Part shown: positions 1 through 6,000 of the stretch, one piece after another | How positions within the stretch are numbered: position 1 is the first letter of the stretch | Layout of the letters: every line of letters begins with the position of its first letter | NCBI GenBank assembly: GCA_017446125.1 | Contig: JAFSRL010000092.1 | Span: forward strand, 1 to 7,334 | DNA from: Lachnospiraceae bacterium | GTDB lineage: Bacteria > Bacillota > Clostridia > Lachnospirales > Lachnospiraceae | Direction: 5' to 3' | DNA: 7,334 nt | Position numbers and translations under genes: made by a program | Notes under the pieces: generated by a model | The model's input: the letters and a program-made list of their open reading frames with translations, nothing else | Told to the model about the DNA's origin: nothing | Database searches by the model: none

Positions 1-1295
1 AAGGTTCCCCAGCTCGTACCGGAGGCAAAGGCAAGACCCACCGCCACGAGGAAGATGACCGCCGGCAGGAAGTTGAAGAGCCCGCCCGCAGCGTTTTTCA
101 TCATGGCCGCGACAAACTCTTTGGCGTAAAGCGAATCCGTCATCGCCTTTAAGGTCCAGGCAAAGGTCAGGATGAAGATGGGTGCCACCATCGCCTTAAA
201 GCCGTCCGGCACACACTCCATGCAGTCCTTGAAGCTTAAGACCTTGCGGGATACGTAAAAGATGATTGCGATGATGAGCGCCACCAAAGAGCCTAAGGAT
301 AAACCGACGGAAGCATCCGAACCTGAGAAGGCTTCGACGATGCCCACGGCGCCGTCCCTGACGCCCGTGTAAATCATGCCCAACGCACAGCACGCAATTA
401 AAACCACAACCGGGAAGACGAGGTCGATGACCTTCCCCCTGCCGCTGATTCCTTCATCCCCCGCGTTCTCGTATTGATTGCCGCCCGTCGTAAAGAGATC
501 GTCCTTGGTCATCGCGTTGAACTCATGCTTTTTCATCGGGCCGTACTCGACCTTTAAGATGACCATTAAGACCATCATCTCGATCGTCAAAAGCGCGTAA
601 TAGTTGTAGGGAATCGCCTGCAAAAAGACGCTGAAGCCGTCCTCCCCCGGCACAAAGCCCGTGACCGCCGCCGCCCAGGAGGAAATGGGAGCGATGATAC
701 ACACGGGCGCCGCCGTCGCATCGATGAGATAGGCAAGCTTGGCCCTCGACACCTTATGCTTGTCCGTAACGGGGCGCATGACGCTGCCCACCGTCAGGCA
801 GTTGAAATAGTCGTCGATAAAGATGAGCACACCCAGAACGATGGTCGCAAGCTGCACGCCCACGCGGCTCTTGATATGGTCTTCCGCCCACTTTCCGAAG
901 GCGGCGCTGCCGCCCGTTTTATACATCAGTGCAACGAGGATTCCCAGGATGACCAAGAACACCAGAATACCCACGTTGTACGCGTCGGAAAGCGACGCGA
1001 TGATGCCGTCCTCCACGACGTGCGTCAGGGTTCCTTCCAGGATGTTCCCCTCTCCGTAGCTGCCCGCCCAGAGCAGACCGCCCGTTACGATTCCGATAAA
1101 GAGCGAGCTGTAAACCTCCTTCGTGATGAGCGCCAGCACAATCGCGATGATGGGCGGCAAGAGCGACCACCATTCCCCGATGATCTCTTCTTCCCCCTCC
1201 GTCGCCAGGGTGATCATCTGCATTGCGCTAAACAACATCACAAACAGCATGCTCCCCAAAACGTGCCGGTCCCGTTTCTTCCATACAGTCTTCAT
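1..1295 (-). CDS. NhaC-family Na+/H+ antiporter, 3' end cut by window edge
   Basis: Probable secondary transporter of the cytoplasmic membrane that exchanges Na+ for H+ (NhaC/ion transporter superfamily). I translated 431 codons from ATG 1295 to the window edge with no stop; family members are somewhat longer (about 460-520 aa), so the C-terminus lies outside. A basic N-terminus followed by a hydrophobic stretch (about 11-31) and an acidic ATEGEEE segment looks signal-peptide-like, as in other clostridial members. Then come many hydrophobic helices, with family-type blocks: LLPPIIAIVLALITKEVYSS (45-64), the IDDYFNCLTVGSVMRPVTD block (160-178) with charged residues in the membrane core, APVCIIAPISSW (196-207), and SGTSWGT (425-431) at the very edge. 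The start is fixed by AAGGAGG at 1304-1310, 8 nt upstream and inside the end of the preceding gene; the gap to that gene's stop is one base. Real substrate (Na+/H+, or malate/lactate exchange as in some relatives) is not provable here. Confidence 0.9.
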   Translation of the reverse strand, partial: MKTVWKKRDRHVLGSMLFVMLFSAMQMITLATEGEEEIIGEWWSLLPPIIAIVLALITKEVYSSLFIGIVTGGLLWAGSYGEGNILEGTLTHVVEDGIIASLSDAYNVGILVFLVILGILVALMYKTGGSAAFGKWAEDHIKSRVGVQLATIVLGVLIFIDDYFNCLTVGSVMRPVTDKHKVSRAKLAYLIDATAAPVCIIAPISSWAAAVTGFVPGEDGFSVFLQAIPYNYYALLTIEMMVLMVILKVEYGPMKKHEFNAMTKDDLFTTGGNQYENAGDEGISGRGKVIDLVFPVVVLIACCALGMIYTGVRDGAVGIVEAFSGSDASVGLSLGSLVALIIAIIFYVSRKVLSFKDCMECVPDGFKAMVAPIFILTFAWTLKAMTDSLYAKEFVAAMMKNAAGGLFNFLPAVIFLVAVGLAFASGTSWGT

Positions 1296-1296
1296 A

Positions 1297-2055
1297 CTAA
1301 TGTCCTCCTTCGATGTCCTCTATCTGATAACCGCTGATGCGCATGGCCTCACGGATTTCCTCCTCCGAAAACTCCGTTTCCTGTGCAAGCTCCGCTACCG
1401 TGACCTTGCGACGTAAATCCTGTGCCAGCTCCTGCGCCTTTTCCGCGACCTCATTCACCTTCTTGAGCGCCTTGGTGTCTTTTGCCTTTTCCTGCAGGGT
1501 TTCCGCGATTAAGGTCTCCATCGCGTCCATGATGTACTTCACCAAAAAACCTTCGATCTCCGAAGGATGCTCCACCGCATCGATCATCGTCACCCCGTGT
1601 GTCAGAGCGACGTTCCCCTGTCCGATTAAGTCCTCCAGGTAAACGCCCTGATCCGCGTAAAGCCTTGCGATGTCCGCGACGGTCTCTAAGTAAACCTCGA
1701 TTAAATCCTTCCTTGCCGCTTCCTCGCCGGCATGCGCCCGGATGTGCAGCGCCTCTTTTTCCTGCGCGGATCTCTTCGGCATGGCCGCGATGCTTGCAAG
1801 GTAGTCATTTAAGTAATCCGTTTCGTCCTGTGTGAGTGCCGCGTCCAAATCCGGCGCCTCATCCACGCCGATGTGCGCCGCCTTTAAATATTGAAAGACA
1901 TGCGTCATCTGGTCGCTTGAGAGGTGAAGCTCTTCAAACAGCGCCTCCACCTGGGACGACTCCAAGGTATTGCCCTGCTCTCTCGCAAGGCGCTTTAACT
2001 CCTCTAAGAGCGCGGCAAATCGTTTTTCTTTTAAAATCCGTTCCGTGTCCGCCAT
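1297..2055 (-). CDS. Sigma-70-like protein lacking region 4
   Basis: A 252-aa cytoplasmic protein that resembles the first part of a group 1/2 sigma-70 factor. Residues about 10-65 look like region 1.1 (small helical domain). Residues about 78-115 look like region 1.2 (YLNDYLASIAAMP, then HAGEEAARKDLIE). Residues about 115-155 match regions 2.1-2.2 (DLIEVYLETVADIARLYADQ, then LEDLIGQGNVAL), the core-RNA-polymerase-binding helix. Residues about 200-241 resemble region 3 (VTVAELAQETEFSEEEIREA). The stretch where regions 2.3-2.4 should be (about 158-185, VEHPSEIEGFLVKYIMDAME) lacks the usual tryptophan and aromatic melting residues and the -10 recognition helix, and there is no region 3.2 or 4. 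It could therefore bind RNA polymerase without normal promoter recognition, acting as a modulator or divergent sigma; that role is inference. It starts 4 nt after the rhomboid-like gene and has only a weak AAGAAG purine run at the start, so translation is probably coupled. Confidence 0.8.
   Translation of the reverse strand: MADTERILKEKRFAALLEELKRLAREQGNTLESSQVEALFEELHLSSDQMTHVFQYLKAAHIGVDEAPDLDAALTQDETDYLNDYLASIAAMPKRSAQEKEALHIRAHAGEEAARKDLIEVYLETVADIARLYADQGVYLEDLIGQGNVALTHGVTMIDAVEHPSEIEGFLVKYIMDAMETLIAETLQEKAKDTKALKKVNEVAEKAQELAQDLRRKVTVAELAQETEFSEEEIREAMRISGYQIEDIEGGH
1304..1310 (-). promoter_or_regulatory. Strong ribosome binding site for the antiporter gene
   Basis: On the minus strand the sequence reads AAGGAGG, an excellent match to the 16S anti-Shine-Dalgarno sequence, 8 nt before ATG 1295. 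It lies within the last codons of the sigma-like gene (stop at 1297-1299), so ribosomes finishing that gene deliver directly to the antiporter start. This site decides the antiporter start. Confidence 0.85.
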
Positions 2056-2059
2056 CTTC

Positions 2060-2902
2060 TTATTTCACATGCGTGTGGGTAAACAGATGCTCCTGGCAGT
2101 ACTCGTAATTGCCCATGCACTTGGAGCAATACCGGAATTCCAGCTCCGGATTACTCTCCTGTGTCCTGCCGCAAATCTTGCATTTGTGAACGGCACCCTG
2201 CGGCGTCATGCGCACCGCCTTCTTAAACTCCCGCTGGCGCTTGGGCTTTGCAATCCTGTCGCCCTTTCTCGCGTCCGGAAATACCATCAACAGCGCAAAC
2301 GTAAGGACCGCCGGAACCGTCACCAGAAGAATCTGCGGCATTCCCACGCGCATAAACCGTGCAATATCGTAAATGATAAACCCGATGTCAATGATTCCCA
2401 GCATCATCATGTTCATGGGCAGAAGAAACATGAAGTACGCCTGCTGCTGCGGTCTTGACACCGCCACAATCAAAAACACCGTGATGTTCAAATAGTACAG
2501 GCTGAAGAGTCCGGGCACGGAATACCATCCCAGGGGCAGCGCCAAAAATGCGAAGGCATCCGTTAACACAATGCCCGTGATGAGATAAATCAAGTAATAC
2601 TTGAATCCGAGAACGTCCTCCGCCATCGTGGAGAACCAGTAGCGCAGCGCCAGCATCACGATGAGCCAGATAAAGCCGAAGAGTCCTCCGTCCATCCCGC
2701 CACCGTAAGGCGTGATGATCCAGGTGACAAGCCGCCAGACCTGACCTCTTAGAATCATCTCCGGCGAGAGCATGCAGCCGTACAGAATCTCCGCAAAAAA
2801 CGGGATGACCGCGGAAAGATAGGACATCAAATGCCCTGCCAGCATGATATAAATCAGTAGCTTTGAGAGGGAATCCACCCTCCATGACCATCGAAATCTC
2901 AT
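2060..2902 (-). CDS. Rhomboid-like membrane protein with C-terminal Cys/His zinc-ribbon tail
   Basis: A polytopic membrane protein of 280 aa from ATG 2902. About six hydrophobic helices (roughly 13-33, 73-90, 100-120, 128-148, 154-180, 188-208) with the rhomboid/derlin-type block LSPEMILRGQVWRLVTWII (45-63) between the first two. The catalytic GxSG serine and the distal histidine of active rhomboid proteases are not visible; the corresponding area reads WYSVPGLFSLYYLNI (126-140), so it is probably a non-proteolytic relative. A basic linker (211-230) leads to a tail with C241xxC244, C259xxC262, C269, H272, H276 and H278, which fits one or two zinc sites facing the cytoplasm. Similar rhomboid-plus-tail proteins are, from memory, common in Lachnospiraceae and unnamed in function. 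The frame stays open up to a TTG at 2938, but that has no ribosome binding site and overlaps the promoter -35, so ATG 2902 is preferred. First gene of the leftward operon. Confidence 0.75.
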   Translation of the reverse strand: MRFRWSWRVDSLSKLLIYIMLAGHLMSYLSAVIPFFAEILYGCMLSPEMILRGQVWRLVTWIITPYGGGMDGGLFGFIWLIVMLALRYWFSTMAEDVLGFKYYLIYLITGIVLTDAFAFLALPLGWYSVPGLFSLYYLNITVFLIVAVSRPQQQAYFMFLLPMNMMMLGIIDIGFIIYDIARFMRVGMPQILLVTVPAVLTFALLMVFPDARKGDRIAKPKRQREFKKAVRMTPQGAVHKCKICGRTQESNPELEFRYCSKCMGNYEYCQEHLFTHTHVK

Positions 2903-2909
2903 AACTGAT

Positions 2910-2938
2910 AGTATAACAATGCGCAGCGCTAAATTCAA
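2910..2938 (-). promoter_or_regulatory. Sigma-A type promoter for the leftward operon
   Basis: On the minus strand TTGAAT (2938-2933) is followed by a 17-nt spacer and TATACT (2915-2910), 4/6 and 5/6 matches to consensus. Transcription would start about 7 nt beyond, near 2903, practically on the ATG at 2902. No Shine-Dalgarno sequence precedes that ATG, so either the mRNA is leaderless or a more distal promoter is also used. Confidence 0.6.
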
Positions 2939-2941
2939 GGC

Positions 2942-2957
2942 ATTTGATTTTTCAAAT
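2942..2957. repeat. Short inverted repeat overlapping the rightward -35
   Basis: ATTTGA (2942-2947), a TTTT loop, then TCAAAT (2952-2957): a perfect 6-bp inverted repeat with a 4-nt centre covering the rightward -35 element and lying just upstream of the leftward -35. Position and symmetry suit an operator for a dimeric regulator, but the arms are short and AT-rich and match no regulator box I recognise with confidence. Confidence 0.3.
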
Positions 2958-2972
2958 ACAGCATATTATAAT
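2944..2972 (+). promoter_or_regulatory. Sigma-A type promoter for the large activase-fusion gene
   Basis: TTGATT (2944-2949), a 17-nt spacer and a perfect TATAAT (2967-2972). The predicted start near 2979 gives a 5' leader of about 48 nt before the GTG at 3027. The -10 lies in the palindrome TATTATAATA (2964-2973), so a TATAAT is also present on the opposite strand, but that one lacks a recognisable -35. Confidence 0.7.
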
Positions 2973-3012
2973 AGGTAGCATGTTTTAAAAAAGATTTTAC
3001 ACAATCAGTTTT

Positions 3013-3017
3013 AGGAG
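3013..3017 (+). promoter_or_regulatory. Ribosome binding site supporting the GTG start
   Basis: AGGAG sits 9 nt upstream of GTG 3027. No in-frame ATG lies nearby and the first conserved motif (nucleotide-binding LGVDIGSTT) begins at residue 9, so the GTG start with this site is well supported. Confidence 0.8.
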
Positions 3018-3026
3018 AAGCTTAAG

Positions 3027-6000
3027 GTGAATCAGGAAGTACAATATACATTGGGCGTGGACATCGGCTCGACCACCGTCAAGATCGCCCTGTTGGACAA
3101 GGAAAACAAGGTTCTTTTCTCGGATTACAAACGGCACTTCGCAAACATTCGCGAGACACTTTTTGATCTCGTGTCAGATGCGCTCTTACGCTGCGGCAAT
3201 CTAACCGTCCATCCCGTGATTACGGGCTCCGGCGGTTTGAACTTAGCGGGACGCATGGGCATCCCCTTCGTGCAGGAGGTCATCGCGGTCGCAACTGCCC
3301 TGCAGACCTTAGCGCCCAAAACGGATGTCGCAATCGAGTTGGGCGGCGAGGACGCGAAGATCATCTATTTCGAAAACGGCAACGTCGAACAGCGCATGAA
3401 CGGGATCTGCGCCGGCGGCACGGGTTCCTTCATCGACCAGATGGCGGCGCTCTTGCAGACGGACGCGGCGGGATTAAACGAGTACGCGAAGAACTATCAG
3501 TCGTTGTATACGATTGCGGCGCGTTGCGGTGTCTTTGCAAAGACGGACATCCAGCCCTTAATCAACGAAGGCGCAACAAGGGAGGACCTCGCGGCGAGTA
3601 TCTTCCAGGCAGTCGTCAACCAGACGATTTCCGGTCTTGCCTGCGGAAAACCCATCCGCGGACATGTCGCTTTCTTAGGCGGGCCCTTGCATTTCTTAAG
3701 CGAGTTAAAGGCTGCCTTTGTCAGAACCTTGGACCTGGATGAGGAGCACACGATTGACGCTACTGATTCGCACCTGTTCGCCGCAATGGGCAGCGCGATG
3801 AACGCAAAGGAATCCGTGCAGTTTCCGCTTGAGGCATTAAAAGAAAAGCTCTCCCATAAGATTGAGATGGAGTTTGAGATTGCGCGCATGGAGCCCTTGT
3901 TTGAGGATGAGGACGCGTATCAAGACTTCTTACATCGTCACAACGCGCACAAGGTGAAGACCGCGGAGCTTACAGATTACCACGGAAACGCTTACCTGGG
4001 CATCGATGCCGGCAGCACCACCACGAAGGTCGCGCTCATCTCCGAGGAAGGCGATTTGCTCTATTCCTTCTATTCCAATAACAACGGCTCTCCGCTTGCC
4101 ACCTCCATCAAGGCAATCGAAGAGATTTACGCGAATAAGCCGCAGGATGTGAAGATTGTCAGAAGCTGCTCCACCGGCTACGGCGAGGCGCTCATCAAGG
4201 CGGCGCTCATGCTCGACGACGGCGAGGTGGAAACCATCGCGCACTATACGGCTGCCTCCTTCTTCGATCCGGATGTGGACTGCATCTTAGACATCGGCGG
4301 GCAGGACATGAAGTGCATCAAGATCAAGAACGGCGCCGTGGACTCCGTCATGCTCAACGAGGCCTGTTCCTCCGGCTGCGGCTCCTTCATCGAGACCTTT
4401 GCGAAATCCTTGAACTACAGTGTGGAGGACTTCGCGAAGGAAGCGCTGTTTGCGCACGACCCCATCGATTTGGGTACCCGCTGCACGGTCTTTATGAATT
4501 CGAATGTCAAGCAGGCGCAGAAGGAAGGCGCGGAGGTCGCGGACATTTCCTCCGGACTTGCGTACTCCGTCATCAAGAATGCCCTGTTCAAGGTCATTAA
4601 GGTGGCGAGCGCCGAAGAGCTTGGGAAAAACATTGTCGTACAGGGCGGTACCTTCTACAATGACGCGGTCTTGCGCGCACTGGAAAAGACCGCCGGCGCA
4701 AATGTCGTGCGCCCGGACATCGCGGGCATCATGGGTGCCTTCGGCGCAGCCCTGATTGCAAGGGAGCGTTTTGCACAGGAAGCGGATTATTTGACCACAA
4801 TGCTTTCCTTTGAACAGATTCAGTCGCTCGAGTATTCGACCTCGATGGCGAAATGCGGGCTTTGCACCAACAACTGCCGCCTTACGGTCAACAAATTCAG
4901 CGGCGGAAGAAAGTTCATCTCCGGCAACCGCTGCGAGCGCGGTGTGGGCGGCACCAAGAATAAGGATCAGATTCCGAACCTGTTTGAATACAAATTACAG
5001 CGGACCTTCGACCATTACAAGCCGCTTGCGGAGGAAGACGCAAAGCGCGGCACCGTCGGAATTCCGCGTGTGTTGAACTTCTATGAAAACTATCCGTTCT
5101 GGTTCGCGTTCTTTACAAGGCTGGGATTCCGGGTGGTCTTGTCGCCCTTGTCAACGCACAAGATTTACGAGATGGGCATCGAGTCGATTCCTTCTGAGTC
5201 GGAGTGCTACCCGGCGAAGATCGCGCACGGACATGTGCAGTGGTTGATTGAGCAGAAGGTGGACTTCATTTTCTACCCTGCGCTCTTTTACGAGCGCAAC
5301 GAAATCACGGGCTCGACAAATCACTACAACTGCCCCATCGTGACCTCGTATTCGGAAAACATCAAGAACAACGTGGAGGAAATTTCAAGCGGTTTGGTCA
5401 GCTTCCGCAATCCCTTCATGTCCTTTGAAAACATCGCCACCGTGACGGAGGCGCTCGTCAAGGAGTTTAAGGAAATTCCCGCGACGGAGATTTCGCAGGC
5501 GGCAAGCGCCGCATGGATTGAAATGCAGTACGCCAGACAGGACATCCGCAGAAAGGGCGAGGAGACCCTGCGCTGGATGGAGGAAAACAACCGGCACGGG
5601 ATTGTGCTTGCGGGACGTCCCTACCATGTGGATCCGGAGATCAACCACGGCATTCCGGACATGATCAATTCCTACGGGCTCGCCGTGTTGACGGAGGACT
5701 CCGTTTCACACCTCGGGCATCCGGAGCGACCGCTCATCGTGTCCGACCAGTGGATGTACCACTCAAGGCTTTATGCGGCGGCGACCTTTGTGCGCACCAG
5801 GGAGGATTTGGACCTCATCCAGTTAAACTCCTTCGGATGCGGACTGGACGCTGTGACAACCGACCAGGTGGCGGACATCCTTTCCGGCTCAGACAAGATT
5901 TACACCTGTTTGAAGATTGATGAAATCAATAACCTGGGCGCGGCAAGAATCCGTGTCAGGTCCTTACTCTCCGCAATCCGCGCAAGAGAGTTAAAAAAGA

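Noticed and set aside
756..1337. Open reading frame of 193 codons on the plus strand
   Set aside because: It lies opposite the antiporter gene, has a composition rich in H, R, D and Q with no recognisable domain and no ribosome binding site; the antisense antiporter frame matches a known family throughout.
2056..2059. Terminator between the operon genes
   Set aside because: The 4-nt and 1-nt gaps leave no room for a terminator and no hairpin with a T-run is visible.
1970..2458. Open reading frame of 162 codons on the plus strand
   Set aside because: It is antisense to the rhomboid-like and sigma-like genes, both of which show clear family motifs; its product is basic and unstructured-looking.
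2388..2891. Open reading frame of 167 codons on the minus strand
   Set aside because: It is a shifted frame within the rhomboid-like gene, with a composition rich in H, G and R and no motif.
2903..2938. Twelve-residue N-terminal extension of the rhomboid-like protein from TTG 2938
   Set aside because: The TTG has no Shine-Dalgarno sequence and is itself part of the likely -35 element; transcription would start downstream of it.
2942..2957. FNR/CRP-type or CodY operator
   Set aside because: The half-sites TTGA/TCAA are separated by 4 nt instead of the 6 needed for an FNR/CRP box, and the CodY consensus is not matched; kept only as an unassigned inverted repeat.
2980..2988. Tiny upstream reading frame ATG-TTT-TAA in the leader of the large gene
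   Set aside because: It encodes two residues and has no ribosome binding site; nothing suggests attenuation.
4810..5076. Open reading frame of 88 codons on the plus strand
   Set aside because: It is an out-of-frame shadow inside the large activase gene, rich in R, S and T, with no motifs.
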